From the NCBI RefSeq assembly GCF_002934625.1, contig NZ_PTJD01000013.1, forward strand, positions 62,001 to 126,000: 64,000 bases of DNA, given 5' to 3'. This document shows, in pieces, positions 24,695-34,018 of this stretch. The stretch comes from Kineococcus xinjiangensis (lineage in GTDB: Bacteria > Actinomycetota > Actinomycetes > Actinomycetales > Kineococcaceae). Position 1 is the stretch's first letter. Every line of letters begins with the position of its first letter. A program made the position numbers and the translations under genes. Below the pieces are notes generated by a model that saw only the letters and a list, made by a program, of their open reading frames with translations, was not told the origin of the DNA and made no database searches.

Positions 24695-26866
24695 TCATGA
24701 GGAGGGATCCTCTCCGGTGCGGGGAGCCCGGAGGGCTGCCGGGGCGGGCTCCTGCGGTCGGTGCCGCTCGTCCCGGTCCTGCTGGTCCTGGTGCTGCTCG
24801 ACCCGATGGTGCAGGGCCGGGGCCCGCCTGGCGAGCCGGGACGGCCACCAGGTCCACCGCCCCAGCAGCGTGACGATCGCCGGGACCAGGACGCTGCGCA
24901 CCAGCAGGGTGTCCAGCAGCACGCCGACGCCCACGACCACCCCCGTCTGGGTCAGGGCGATCAGCGGCAGCACCCCCAGGACGGCGAACACGGCGGCGAG
25001 CAGGACGCCGGCGCTGGTGATGACGCCGCCGGTCACGGCCAGCGCGGTGGCCATGCCCTCCCGGGTGCCGGAGGCGAGGGCCTCCTCCCGGGCGCGGGTG
25101 GTGAGGAAGATGTTGTAGTCCACGCCGAGGGCCACCAGGAACAGGAACGCGATGAGCGGCACCGAGGCGTCGAGGGCGGGGAAGCCGAAGAGGGCGTCGA
25201 AGATCCACCGGCTGGCGCCCAGGGCGGCGGCGAAGGAGACGACGACCGTGGCGACGAGCGCGAGCGCCGCGACGACGGAGCGCAGCAGCAGCAGCAGGAC
25301 GACGGTGACGACGCCCAGCACGAGCGGTGCGACGACCCGCTGGTCGCGGGCGGCGACCTGCTCGGTGTCGTAGGTGGTGGCCGTCGCCCCGCCGACGAGG
25401 GCACCCGGGTCGGCCTCGTCGAGGGCGGCGCGCAGCCGGGCGATGGTGCGGTCGGACTCCTCCGTGCCGGCGGCGGCCTCGGGGACGGCGTCGACCTGGA
25501 CGACGTCGCCGGGTGCCTCCCCGGCGCGCGGGCCGGTGCGGGCGGCGGCGATGCCCGCGGTGGCCCCGGCGGTGCGGGCGACCGCGTCGGCGGCGGCGTT
25601 CGTGGTGAGGACCGCCAGCGGCTCGGCCGTGCCGGCGGGGAACGCCCGGGCCAGCACCTCCTGGCCCCGCAGGGACTCCGGCCGCTCCCGGAACTGCTCC
25701 GTCTGCGCCAGGCCCACGGACAGGCCGGCGGTGCCGGTGGCGAGCACCGCGAGGAGGGCGAGGCTGCCGGCCGCGACGACCGCGGGGCGCCGGCGCACGA
25801 GTGCCGCGACCTTCGACCAGCCGCCGGTGCGGGTGGGGTCGGGGGAGCCGACGCGGGGCACGAACGGCCAGAACAGCCACCGGTCGAACAGCACGAGCGC
25901 GGCGGGCAGGACGAGGAGGCCGTAGGCGAGGGCGGTGGCGACGCCGATCGCGCCGGCGATGCCGAGGTCGCGGTTGCTGCCGAGGTCCGCGGCCAGCAGC
26001 GTGAGGAGGCTGAGGATCACGGTGGAGGCGCTGGCGAGGATCGCCGGGCCCGCCGAGCGCAGCGCCCGGCGCATGGCCAGGTGGCGGTCCGGTTCGCGCC
26101 GCAGCTCCTCCCGGTACCGCGCGATGAGCAGCAGCGCGTAGTTCGTGCCGGCGCCGAAGACGAGGACGCTGGTGATGCCGGTGGTGGAGGGGTCGAAGCT
26201 GAGACCGGTCGAGCGGTCGACGATCACGAGGAGGCCGGCGGCGACGCGGTCGCCCGTGCCCACGACGGCGAGCGGCACCAGCCACAGCAGCGGCGAGCGG
26301 TAGGTCACCAGCAGCAGCACGGCGACGACGGCGGCGGTGGCGGCGAGGAGGGTGACGTCGGCGCCGTCGAAGACGCGGCCGATGTCGGTGGTGAAGCCGG
26401 CGGGGCCGGTGACGTGGGCGTCGAGGTCCCCGGGCAGCGTGCGCAGGCGCTCGCGGAGCTCGTCGACGGTCGCGGCGACCTCCGCGTCGGCCGTGTCGGC
26501 GGTGAGGGGCACGACGGCGAGGGCGGCGGTGCGGTCGGGGGAGAGGGCGGGCGGGACGACCGGCCCGGCGGTGGCGAGGTCGGTGAGGCCCTCGACGGCC
26601 CGGGCGACGGCTGCCTCGTCCTCGGCGCTCAGCGGTTGCCCGCCGCGGCTGACCACGACGACCGCGGGCTCGGTGCGCGCCCCGGGGAGCTGCTGCTGGA
26701 GGGCGGCTGCCCGGGCGGACTCGGCGGAGGCGGGCAGTCCGCCGACGACGCGGGCCTCGGGGGCGCTGCCCTGCAGCCCGAGGACGGCGCCGCTGAAGAG
26801 GACGGCGAGCAGGACGGCGAACCGGGCGGTGCGGCGGCCGGCGAGCCGGGCGAGGACGGCGGTCAC
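24695..26866 (-). CDS. MMPL/RND-superfamily exporter
   Basis: The product is 723 residues from GTG 26866, after AAGGGG. It shows the MMPL plan: one N-terminal helix, an extracellular domain (GARTEPAVVVVSRGGQPL), five helices with GAGTNYALLLIARYREEL, a second extracellular domain, and a repeat of five helices with FLFLVALGVDYNIFLTTRAREE. These are the conserved proton-relay segments. It likely exports a lipid, drug or siderophore-like compound using the proton gradient. The gene is divergent from a MarR regulator with a palindrome between them, suggesting local control. Confidence 0.92.
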   Translation of the reverse strand: MTAVLARLAGRRTARFAVLLAVLFSGAVLGLQGSAPEARVVGGLPASAESARAAALQQQLPGARTEPAVVVVSRGGQPLSAEDEAAVARAVEGLTDLATAGPVVPPALSPDRTAALAVVPLTADTADAEVAATVDELRERLRTLPGDLDAHVTGPAGFTTDIGRVFDGADVTLLAATAAVVAVLLLVTYRSPLLWLVPLAVVGTGDRVAAGLLVIVDRSTGLSFDPSTTGITSVLVFGAGTNYALLLIARYREELRREPDRHLAMRRALRSAGPAILASASTVILSLLTLLAADLGSNRDLGIAGAIGVATALAYGLLVLPAALVLFDRWLFWPFVPRVGSPDPTRTGGWSKVAALVRRRPAVVAAGSLALLAVLATGTAGLSVGLAQTEQFRERPESLRGQEVLARAFPAGTAEPLAVLTTNAAADAVARTAGATAGIAAARTGPRAGEAPGDVVQVDAVPEAAAGTEESDRTIARLRAALDEADPGALVGGATATTYDTEQVAARDQRVVAPLVLGVVTVVLLLLLRSVVAALALVATVVVSFAAALGASRWIFDALFGFPALDASVPLIAFLFLVALGVDYNIFLTTRAREEALASGTREGMATALAVTGGVITSAGVLLAAVFAVLGVLPLIALTQTGVVVGVGVLLDTLLVRSVLVPAIVTLLGRWTWWPSRLARRAPALHHRVEQHQDQQDRDERHRPQEPAPAALRAPRTGEDPSS

Positions 26867-26899
26867 GACGACCCCTTGTTTCGATGATGGGAATGTCCG

Positions 26900-26910
26900 A
26901 CCTTGAAGGT
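26900..26910. promoter_or_regulatory. candidate MarR operator
   Basis: ACCTT-G-AAGGT is an inverted repeat in the short space between the divergent MMPL and MarR genes. Its place overlaps both likely promoter regions. This is a plausible but weak site. Confidence 0.5.
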
Positions 26911-26960
26911 AGATGGGCGGTGCGGCCGTGGCAAGCGGATCCGTGCGCCACAGTGGGGCC

Positions 26961-27446
26961 GTGACGTCCCCCGCCGAGTCGAGCGGCGCCCTGGTCGAGC
27001 AGCTGCAGGCCTTCACCCTCGAGGTGAACCGCTTCGTGCAGGTGTTCGCCGGTGCGCACTCCCTGCACACCACCGACCTCAACGCCCTGGCGCACGTCTC
27101 CCGCGCCACCGTGGCGGGCAGGCCCATCACGGCCGGTGAGCTCTCCCGCGTGCTCTCCCTCAGCACCTCCGCCACGACCGCCGTCGTGGACCGGCTCCAG
27201 CGCGCCGGGCACGTCGAGCGGGTGCACGACGAGGCGGACCGCCGCCGGGTGCGCGTGCGGATGACACCGTCCGCCCAGGAGCTCGCGAGGGCGTTCTTCA
27301 CCCCGCTGGGCGAGCGCATGCGCCACGTGTTCGCCGAGTGCGACGACGAGGACCTGCGCCGCTTCGGGGAGATCCTCGCCCGTCTGCTGGAGGCGGCCCG
27401 CGCTGCGGCGGACGAGGCGCACCGCGGCGGCGCGACCGCGGGCTGA
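26961..27446 (+). CDS. MarR-family transcriptional regulator
   Basis: The product is 161 residues. LVEQLQAFTLEVNRFVQVFAGAHSLHTTDLNALAHV is the dimer/ligand helix region. The winged helix follows, with ITAGELSRVLSLSTSATTAVVDRLQRAGHVERVHDEADRRRVRVRMT, including the wing DRRRVRV. MarR proteins usually repress a neighbouring transporter and release DNA on binding a small phenolic or drug-like molecule. The divergent MMPL exporter is the likely target. I chose GTG 26961; an ATG at 26913 would add 16 residues with little similarity to the family and a poor ribosome site. Confidence 0.88.
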   Translation: MTSPAESSGALVEQLQAFTLEVNRFVQVFAGAHSLHTTDLNALAHVSRATVAGRPITAGELSRVLSLSTSATTAVVDRLQRAGHVERVHDEADRRRVRVRMTPSAQELARAFFTPLGERMRHVFAECDDEDLRRFGEILARLLEAARAAADEAHRGGATAG

Positions 27447-27481
27447 CCGCCGCGCCGGGCCGTGCTGCGGACGGGCGGTGA

Positions 27482-27859
27482 TCAGTCGGCGCGCAGCTCG
27501 AACCAGACGCTCTTGCCGTGGTCGGGGGGCGGGGTGGGGGTGTGGCCCCAGGTGTGGGCCAGGGCCTGGAGGAGGGCCAGCCCGCGTCCGCTGGTGGCGT
27601 CGTAGTCGACGTGGCGCGGCAGGGGGGCGTCGGATCCGGCGTCGGTGACGCTGATGCGCACGGTCCCACTCCGGCACTCCACGTCGAGCCGGACGGGGCC
27701 CTGGCCGTGGCGGACGGCGTTGCCCACCACCTCGCTGGTCAGCAGCTCGGCCAGGTCGGTGTCGACCTCACAGGTTCCGCACTGCCGGCAGGTGCGCACC
27801 ACCCAGCGCCTCGCCCGGGGGACGTCTGAGGGCTTCCCGTCGATCGTCAGCCGCGTCAT
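27482..27859 (-). CDS. HATPase-type anti-sigma-factor-like protein
   Basis: The product is 125 residues starting at ATG 27859, after GGGGAAG. It is a single HATPase_c_2 domain of the RsbW/SpoIIAB type: LAELLTSEVVGNAVRHGQGPV is the N-box, VTDAGSDAPLPRH the G1-like box, and TSGRGLALLQALAHTWGH the G2 box, ending SVWFELRAD. Such actinobacterial proteins bind ATP and sequester sigma or anti-sigma partners. A CRQCGTCEVD stretch holds three Cys (residues ~27-32), possibly redox-sensitive. There is no sigma factor or antagonist next door. Confidence 0.85.
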   Translation of the reverse strand: MTRLTIDGKPSDVPRARRWVVRTCRQCGTCEVDTDLAELLTSEVVGNAVRHGQGPVRLDVECRSGTVRISVTDAGSDAPLPRHVDYDATSGRGLALLQALAHTWGHTPTPPPDHGKSVWFELRAD

Positions 27860-27974
27860 GGCGCTTCCCCTGCCCGATCGGGCGCCCATGATGCATCGGG
27901 CCCCGCGATCCGCCCACCACCTTCACAAGGACGCCGCCCTCTCCGAGGGGGCGCCACCCTGCCCGAGCGGTGCC

Positions 27975-28008
27975 GTCATGGCTGCCGGGTCTCGCCGGCA
28001 GCCATGAC
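27975..28008 (-). terminator. strong hairpin after the chemoreceptor gene
   Basis: A perfect 14-base-pair stem (GTCATGGCTGCCGG and complement) with a six-base loop begins 15 bases beyond the chemoreceptor stop at 28023. It is the best terminator-like structure in this part of the window. Confidence 0.88.
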
Positions 28009-28022
28009 GGGTGTTCCTGGGG

Positions 28023-29702
28023 TCAGCGGTGGTGTTCGAGGGTGAACTTGGCGGCGATCTGCTCGACGGTGACGGCGAGGGTGGAGAGGTCGTCGGCGGC
28101 GGAGGTGATGTGGCCGACGCCGGTGTTGGTCTCCTGTGCGGCCATCGCGACGGCGGCGACGTCGGCGGCGATGCCGGAGGAGCCGCCGGCGGCCTCGCTG
28201 ACCGAGCCGACCATGCCGGCGGTGGTGGCGGTCTGCTCCTCCACGGCCGCGGCGATGGTGGACTGGTACTGGTTGATGGTGTCGATGACCTCGGCGATCT
28301 GCCCGATCGCGGTGGCGGCGTTGCCGGCTTCGTGCTGGATGGCGCCGATGCGGGTGGTGATGTCGCTGGTGGCCCGGGCGGTCTGCTGGGCCAGTTCCTT
28401 CACCTCACCGGCCACGACGGCGAAGCCCTTGCCCATCTCCCCGGCGCGGGCGGCTTCGATGGTGGCGTTGAGCGCGAGGAGGTTGGTCTGCTCGGCGATG
28501 GCCTCGATGAGCTTGACGACGGTGCCGATCTCGGTGGAGGAGGCGGCCAGCTGCTGCACGGTCTGGGTGGCCGAGCGCGCCAGGTCGGCGGCGTCTCCTG
28601 CGACGCGGGAGGCCTCGGTGGCGTTGACGGTGATCTCGCGGATGGAGGCGCCCATCTCCTCAGCGCCGGCGGCCAGGCCCTGGACGTTGCCGGAGACCTG
28701 CTCGGCGGCGGCGGAGATGGTCTGGGCCTGGGCGCTGGTGGTCTCGGCGGTGGAGGCGATCTGGCGGCTGGTGGCGGAGAGCTCGGTGGAGGCCGCCGAG
28801 AGCGTCTGGGAGGACTGGGTCAGGGCCGAGACGGTCTCGTGCATGCCGTCCAGGGCGGCGGACAGCCCGCGCGACATCTGCCCGATCTCATCGGCGCGGC
28901 GCAGCCGGATGCGCTTGGTCAGGTCACCGGCGCCCATGGCCTGCATCGCGGCGGAGACCGCCACCAGCGGACCGGTGATCATCCTCGTGACCAGGATCGC
29001 CAGGCCCAGGGAGGCGATCAGCCCGAGCACCATCACGATCACCACGGTGCGGATGGCAGCCGCGGAGGTGTCGCGGGCCTCGGCCAGGATCCGCTTGGCG
29101 CCGCCGTCCTCGGCGATCACCAGCGCGTCCAGGGACTCCTTGGCCTTCGTCGACAGCGGCAGGGCCTCGGCCTCGAAGGCGGCCTGGAACCCGGCGCGGT
29201 CATCGGCCTTGCTCAGCGGCAGCAGCTTCTCCTCGCGCAACTGGCGCCAGGCGCCCCAGGTGGTGGCGAACTCCTCCACCAGCTTCGGGTCGGCGGCCTG
29301 CTGCCGGTAGGCGGTGGTGATCTCGTCGATCTGGGCGTCGCCGTCGACGATGGCCTGCTCCATCGTCGCCATCAGCGCCTCGTCGGTGGTGGAGACGTGC
29401 TGGAGCAGGTTGCGCTCGGCGCGGATCTTCGCGGCCTGCAGCTCCCCGAGCTGCTGCAGCGGCACCACGTTGGTCCGGTACATCTGCTCCGTCTTGGCCT
29501 CCACCGCCCTCAGTTCGAGGATGCCGACCGCGCCGATGCCCATGGCGGTGAGCAGCGCGACCAGCGCCACCAGCATGATCTTCTGCGCGATGGGTCGGTC
29601 TGCCAACTGCTGCAACGGCGCACGCCGGGCACCCGGCGAGGTGAACGGCCGGGACGACGACGGGGAGGACGGCTGGGAGGGGGCGGGGCGGGACGAGGAC
29701 AC
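28023..29702 (-). CDS. methyl-accepting chemotaxis protein (4HB type)
   Basis: The product is 559 residues. After a ~40-residue Ser/Pro-rich tail, [22 protein letters not shown] is the first membrane helix. A four-helix-bundle sensor (~residues 62-200) has [39 protein letters not shown] is the second helix, followed by HAMP ([22 protein letters not shown]). The signalling tip is [39 protein letters not shown]. It should sense a periplasmic-side signal and control CheA. I chose GTG 29702, which follows CTGGAG; the longer frame needs a TTG start. No che genes are nearby. Confidence 0.92.
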   Translation of the reverse strand: MSSSRPAPSQPSSPSSSRPFTSPGARRAPLQQLADRPIAQKIMLVALVALLTAMGIGAVGILELRAVEAKTEQMYRTNVVPLQQLGELQAAKIRAERNLLQHVSTTDEALMATMEQAIVDGDAQIDEITTAYRQQAADPKLVEEFATTWGAWRQLREEKLLPLSKADDRAGFQAAFEAEALPLSTKAKESLDALVIAEDGGAKRILAEARDTSAAAIRTVVIVMVLGLIASLGLAILVTRMITGPLVAVSAAMQAMGAGDLTKRIRLRRADEIGQMSRGLSAALDGMHETVSALTQSSQTLSAASTELSATSRQIASTAETTSAQAQTISAAAEQVSGNVQGLAAGAEEMGASIREITVNATEASRVAGDAADLARSATQTVQQLAASSTEIGTVVKLIEAIAEQTNLLALNATIEAARAGEMGKGFAVVAGEVKELAQQTARATSDITTRIGAIQHEAGNAATAIGQIAEVIDTINQYQSTIAAAVEEQTATTAGMVGSVSEAAGGSSGIAADVAAVAMAAQETNTGVGHITSAADDLSTLAVTVEQIAAKFTLEHHR

Positions 29703-29816
29703 GGAGAGCTCCAGACGGGGACGGTCGGCAGTGTGCAACCGAGAGCTCAGATCCGAACTCGCGGAGAGGACGAGGGCTGCCGCAGCGGCGTGGTGCCGGG
29801 CGGCGGGGCTGCTGGG

Positions 29817-29835
29817 GCGCCGCCTCAGGCGGCGC
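29817..29835 (-). terminator. hairpin at the MarR stop codon
   Basis: GCGCCGCC and GGCGGCGC pair around TCA, the complement of the stop at 29825-29827. The eight-base-pair GC stem could end the MarR transcript before the chemoreceptor gene. Confidence 0.45.
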
Positions 29836-30310
29836 GGGCGATCCGTTGACTGAGCTGGTTCAGAGCCCGCACCAGCCCGGCGCGCTCGTCGCTGCTCATG
29901 GAGGTGTAGGCGGGGGTGAACTCGGCCGCCAGCTCGGCGGTGACCGCCGCCACCCGCTCGTGGCCCTGCGCGCTCAGGCGCAGCTGCACCACGCGCCGGT
30001 TGCCCGCCGGGTGCACGCGCTCGATCAGGCCGGCGCGGACCAGGTCCTCACTCACGGCGCTGACCCGCGGGCGCGACACCTTCAGGGCCGTGGCCAGCTC
30101 CGAGCACGTCGCGACCTCGACCAGGCTCAGCTGGCGCAGCATGCCGAACGTGCTGGGCGTCAGCGACCACGACGCCAGGGCCGCCTCCAGCCACGCGGTG
30201 GTGGCCTTGCCGACCTCGATCAGAGCCCGCCCGAACGACGCCATCGCCTCGACGTCGGACGCGGTGGCGCGCTCCAGCACGGCTCCGCGGAGGTCGCCCG
30301 AGTGGTTCAT
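29825..30310 (-). CDS. MarR-family transcriptional regulator
   Basis: The product is 161 residues from ATG 30310, which follows GGAGTGAGC directly. Residues ~55-125 hold the winged helix: [51 protein letters not shown]. Flanking helices [33 protein letters not shown] and [23 protein letters not shown] would form the dimer. The target is unknown: the neighbours are a chemoreceptor gene downstream and the divergent MprF gene. The wing retains the DNA-contacting Arg of GNRR. Confidence 0.87.
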   Translation of the reverse strand: MNHSGDLRGAVLERATASDVEAMASFGRALIEVGKATTAWLEAALASWSLTPSTFGMLRQLSLVEVATCSELATALKVSRPRVSAVSEDLVRAGLIERVHPAGNRRVVQLRLSAQGHERVAAVTAELAAEFTPAYTSMSSDERAGLVRALNQLSQRIARAA

Positions 30311-30566
30311 GCTCACTCCTTCGGCTGCAGGCGACACCACCTGAACCCTGAAGGGCGTGAATGCTCACCGCTGACCGGGTGCTGGCCCGGTGCTGGCCGG
30401 ATGCCGGTCGGGCTCCGACCGAACCCCGACCGGATGCTGACCGGATGCTGGCCGGGCAGTCCGGGCCGGCCAGCATCCGGTGGGGCCGCCGCAGTCAGCG
30501 CCCCGGATCCACACCGCCCGCCTGCGCCGCTTCAAGGACGAGCGCCGGACTGCCGACTGCTGATCG
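30311..30566. repeat. repeat-rich spacer upstream of mprF
   Basis: This gap between divergent genes is made largely of variants of CCGGATGCTGGCC / CCCGGTGCTGGCC between 30375 and 30481. The last copy (ACCGGATGCTGGCC, 30440-30453) pairs perfectly over 14 bases with GGCCAGCATCCGGT (30468-30481), with a 14-base loop. No gene is visible. Confidence 0.7.
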
Positions 30567-33152
30567 GTGAGCTCTTCGTCCAGGCGGTCGGTCGGTCCGG
30601 CACGTCACCTGCTCGCCCCCCTCGTCATGCTGGGGCTGCTGGCCGCAGCCGCGACCCTGCTGCACCGGACCTTCCGCCACTACTCCTGGGCGGAACTGGG
30701 CAGCGACCTGCTGGCGCTCGGGCCGGGTGTCGCCCTCGCCGCCCTCGTCGCGACCGCGATCTCGTACCTGACGATGACCGGCTACGACGCGCTGGCGCTG
30801 CGCTACGTCGAGCACCCCCTGCCCTACCGCCGCTACGGCCTCGCGTCGTTCATCGCGACCGCCTTCGGCAACAACCTGGGCGCCTCCGCCGTGGTGGGGG
30901 CGGCGCTGCGGGCCCGCGTCTACTCCAGCTGGCAGGTCCCGGGCTTCGCCATCACCCGGATCATCGGCTTCAACGTCGTCACCCTGGCACTCGGGGCCGC
31001 GGTCCTGGTCGGGAGCGGCATGCTGTACGACCCCGCCCGGGCGGGTGAGGCGCTGCACCTGCCCGGCGCAGCGGTCCTGGTCGTCGGGTCGCTGCTGCTG
31101 GCGTCGGTGGTGGGCTACCTCGTCTGGGCGGCCACCGGGCGCGCGATCGGCTGGCGCGACTGGCGCATCGACCGGCCGTCTCCCCGCCTGGCGGTGGCCC
31201 AGGTCGTGCTGTCGACGTTCGAGTGGCTGACCATGGCCGCAGCCCTCTACGTGTTGCTCCCCGCCGAGGGCAGGCTCCCGTTCCTCCCGTTCGCCGTCGC
31301 CTTCTCGATCGCGACCGTCGCCGGCCTGGTGACCAATGTGCCCGGTGGGCTGGGCGTCTTCGAGGCGACGCTGGTGGTGATGATCGGGACGACGACGTCG
31401 CCCGCGGGGCTCGCGGTGGCGCTGGTGGCCTACCGGCTCTGCTACTTCGTGCTTCCGCTGCTCCTGGCGGCGGTGCTCCTCGTGGTGCACGAGGCCCGCC
31501 AGGGCGTGACGGCGCTCGGCTCGGCCCGCACCGCTGCGGCAGCGGCCCCGACGCCCGCCGCGGCAGCGGCCCCGATGCCCGGTGCGCCGAGGCCTTCGGT
31601 GCTCACCCCTTCGGTGCTCACCCCCTCGGTGCTCGCGCTGGGCGTCGCCGGCGCCGGCGTGTCCATGCTGGTGGTGGGGGACCTGCCGGGCTCCCGGGCG
31701 CTGGACGTGTCGGCAGTCACCATCAGCCTCGCCGGGTTGTCCGCCCTGCTGATGGCCCGGGGCCTGCACCGGCGGCTGAAGCGCGCCTGGGCGGCCACCC
31801 TCGCGCTCCTGACCGTCGTCACGGTGATCGCCGCCGCTCACGGTGACCTGGTGCTGTCCGCCGTGACCGCCGTGCTCGCCCTGCTCCTGGTGCCGGCGCG
31901 CTCGGCGTTCCACCGCGGTGCCCTCTTCGCCCGGCCGCAGAACCCCGTCTGGCCCGTCACCGCGGCGGTGCTGGTCGGGGCGGCCGTCTGGTGGCAGGAG
32001 TTCAGCGGCCTCGGCGGCGCGGTCGACGCGCCCCTGCTGGCGGCGTCGATCTCCGGCGACACGTCGGGGACGGACCGGCTGGCGATGGCCGCGGGTGCGG
32101 TCGGGGTCCTCATCGGCGGACGCCGGATCTTCAAGGCGGCGACCCCCGGCCCGCAGACCGCGGACGACGACGAGATGGCCCGGGTGGCGGACATCGTCGC
32201 CCGGTCGGGGCGCTGCATCTCGCAGCTCGCCTTCACCGGCGACAAGCGTTTCCACTTCAGTCCGGGCGGCACGGCCTTCCTCATGTACCAGGTGGAGGGG
32301 CGCAGCTGGGTGGTGATGGGAGACCCGGTCGGGGATCCGGCCGACTTCCGGGAGCTCGTCTGGAGCTTCATCGAGGAGATCGACCGGCACGGTGGCCGAC
32401 CGGTCTTCTACAACGTGCTCGCCGACCACGCCGACCTGTACCGCGAATGCGGACTGAGCCTGGCCAAGCTCGGAGAGGAGGCCGTCGTCCCGCTCGAGGA
32501 GTTCACCCTCTCCGGCAAGGCCCGGCTGAACCTGCGCACCTGCCGCAACAAGTCCCAGCGACTGGGGCTGGCGGTGGAGTTCGTCGCACCCGAGGACGTC
32601 GCACCGCTGCTGCCCGCCCTGCGCGAGGTGTCCGAGGCCTGGCTCGCGGACCGCAACGGCAAGGAGAAGCGGTTCTCCCTGGGCGCATTCGACGAGGAGT
32701 ACGTCTCCCGCTTCCCCCTGGTCGTGGTGCGCCAGGAGGAGAAGATCATCGCCTTCGCGACCCTGTGGACCGGCGCGGACGGCCAGCAGGTGCAGGTCGA
32801 CCTGATGCGCCGCCTGCCCGACGGGCCCAGCACCGTCATGACCTTCCTGTTCGTCGAGTGCATCCTGTGGGCGAAGGAGAACGGCTTCGCGTCCTTCAGC
32901 CTGGGGATGGCGCCCCTGTCGGGGCTGCGGACCGACGCCACCCCCTCGTTCTGGGACCGGGTCGGCCACCTGCTGTGGACCCACGGCGAGCAGTTCTACA
33001 ACTTCAAGGGCCTGCGGAAGTTCAAGCAGGGTTTCAACCCCCAGTGGCAGACCTGCTACGTGGCCGCCCCCGGCGGGCTGGCCCTGCCGAACGTCATGAT
33101 GAACGTGGCGACGCTGGTCGGTGGCGGGGTGCGCGGGGTCATCCGGGGCTGA
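30567..33152 (+). CDS. mprF: lysylphosphatidylglycerol synthetase/flippase (MprF-like)
   Basis: The product is 861 residues. The N-terminal half is a multi-helix flippase region (LLAPLVMLGLLAAAATLL, YLTMTGYDALALRYVEHPLPYRRYG, ASFIATAFGNNLGASAVVGAALRARVYSSW). A Pro/Ala insert with three 15-base repeats follows (residues ~310-360), then more helices. The last ~300 residues form the GNAT-like DUF2156 transferase (RCISQLAFTGDKRFHFSPGGTAFLMYQVEGRSWVVMGDPVGDP and LNLRTCRNKSQRLGL). MprF adds lysine (or alanine) to phosphatidylglycerol and flips it, lowering net membrane charge. The amino-acid donor cannot be told from sequence. The ribosome site before GTG 30567 is weak. Confidence 0.9.
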   Translation: MSSSSRRSVGPARHLLAPLVMLGLLAAAATLLHRTFRHYSWAELGSDLLALGPGVALAALVATAISYLTMTGYDALALRYVEHPLPYRRYGLASFIATAFGNNLGASAVVGAALRARVYSSWQVPGFAITRIIGFNVVTLALGAAVLVGSGMLYDPARAGEALHLPGAAVLVVGSLLLASVVGYLVWAATGRAIGWRDWRIDRPSPRLAVAQVVLSTFEWLTMAAALYVLLPAEGRLPFLPFAVAFSIATVAGLVTNVPGGLGVFEATLVVMIGTTTSPAGLAVALVAYRLCYFVLPLLLAAVLLVVHEARQGVTALGSARTAAAAAPTPAAAAAPMPGAPRPSVLTPSVLTPSVLALGVAGAGVSMLVVGDLPGSRALDVSAVTISLAGLSALLMARGLHRRLKRAWAATLALLTVVTVIAAAHGDLVLSAVTAVLALLLVPARSAFHRGALFARPQNPVWPVTAAVLVGAAVWWQEFSGLGGAVDAPLLAASISGDTSGTDRLAMAAGAVGVLIGGRRIFKAATPGPQTADDDEMARVADIVARSGRCISQLAFTGDKRFHFSPGGTAFLMYQVEGRSWVVMGDPVGDPADFRELVWSFIEEIDRHGGRPVFYNVLADHADLYRECGLSLAKLGEEAVVPLEEFTLSGKARLNLRTCRNKSQRLGLAVEFVAPEDVAPLLPALREVSEAWLADRNGKEKRFSLGAFDEEYVSRFPLVVVRQEEKIIAFATLWTGADGQQVQVDLMRRLPDGPSTVMTFLFVECILWAKENGFASFSLGMAPLSGLRTDATPSFWDRVGHLLWTHGEQFYNFKGLRKFKQGFNPQWQTCYVAAPGGLALPNVMMNVATLVGGGVRGVIRG
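31593..31637 (+). repeat. 15-base tandem repeat within mprF
   Basis: Two exact copies of CCTTCGGTGCTCACC (31593-31607, 31608-31622) and one variant (31623-31637) encode PSVLT-PSVLT-PSVLA in the flexible insert. It keeps frame, consistent with slippage in a linker. Confidence 0.8.
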
Positions 33153-33203
33153 CCCGGCGCGTCACGCGGACCCGCACCGCGGGCCCGGTGCCAGGATCGG
33201 CCC

Positions 33204-33833
33204 GTGGACGTCTTCGAAGAGATCGCAGAGGAGCGGCGGGCTCTGGCCGATCAGCTCGCGGCCCTGACCCCTGAGCAGCAGGCGAGCAGGAGCCTGTGCG
33301 CGGCGTGGAGCGTCCACGACGTCCTCGCGCACCTGGTCATGCCGCTGGAGGTGAGCACCCCGAAGGTCGCGCTGGCCGTGCTCCTGGCGGGCGGGAACTT
33401 CGACCGGGCGAACCAGCGGGTGACCCGCCGGCTGGCGCAGCGCCCCTTCGCCGAGATCCTGGAGGTCCTGCGCCGCAAGGCGGACACCCGGTTCACCCCG
33501 CCGGGATCGGGGCCGGAGGTTCCCCTGGTCGACGTGCTGGTGCACGGCCTGGACATCCGGTGGCCGCTGCACCTGCCCCGCGACGTCCCCGAGGCCCGGC
33601 TGCGGAAGGCGCTGACGTTCCTCATGACGGCCCCCTCGGGCCTGGTGCGCAAGGGGGCGCTGACCGGTCTGCGGTTCGAGGCGAAGGACATCGACTGGTC
33701 GCACGGCGCCGGACCGGTGGTGAGCGGCACGGCCGAAGGGCTGCTGCTGGCCTGCACCGGTCGAGCCGCGGGTCTCGACACCCTCGTCGGCGAGGGCGCA
33801 CCCACCCTGCGCGACCGGCTCGCGCCGGGCTGA
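33204..33833 (+). CDS. maleylpyruvate isomerase family mycothiol-dependent-type enzyme
   Basis: The product is 209 residues from GTG 33204. VFEEIAEERRALADQLAALTPEQQASRSLCAAWSVHDVLAHLVMPLE is the family opening: a four-helix DinB-like bundle with the W-x-V-x-D-V-x-A-H-L metal-site motif. LVDVLVHGLDIRWPLHLPRDVP supplies a second His. WSHGAGPVVSGTAEGLLLACTGRAAGLDTLVGEGAPTLRDRL matches the C-terminal region of these proteins. The family includes mycothiol-dependent isomerases, but substrates are mostly unknown. The downstream 33834-34018 gap shows no supported gene. Confidence 0.88.
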   Translation: MDVFEEIAEERRALADQLAALTPEQQASRSLCAAWSVHDVLAHLVMPLEVSTPKVALAVLLAGGNFDRANQRVTRRLAQRPFAEILEVLRRKADTRFTPPGSGPEVPLVDVLVHGLDIRWPLHLPRDVPEARLRKALTFLMTAPSGLVRKGALTGLRFEAKDIDWSHGAGPVVSGTAEGLLLACTGRAAGLDTLVGEGAPTLRDRLAPG

Positions 33834-34018
33834 ATTCGCCCCGACGTCCCGCACCGTCGGGTGGCCCGGCCGGCCGCCTGCCGGGGCGGGCACGCCCGGC
33901 ACGTGGACGGGCCTACCTCGACCTGGTCCTCGACCTCGGCTTCCCGCCCGAGCCGTCCGCGTGGAACGACAGGGCTGCCGCCATCCAGCACCCGAGGTCC
34001 TCCTCCGTGGCGCGAACC

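Noticed and set aside
30375-30481. CRISPR array
   Set aside because: The repeats are short, variable and nearly adjacent, with no regular spacers and no cas genes.
33834-34018. Coding-like YLDLVLDLGFPPEP stretch
   Set aside because: It has no start and is short. It may be a remnant, but support is too thin to annotate.
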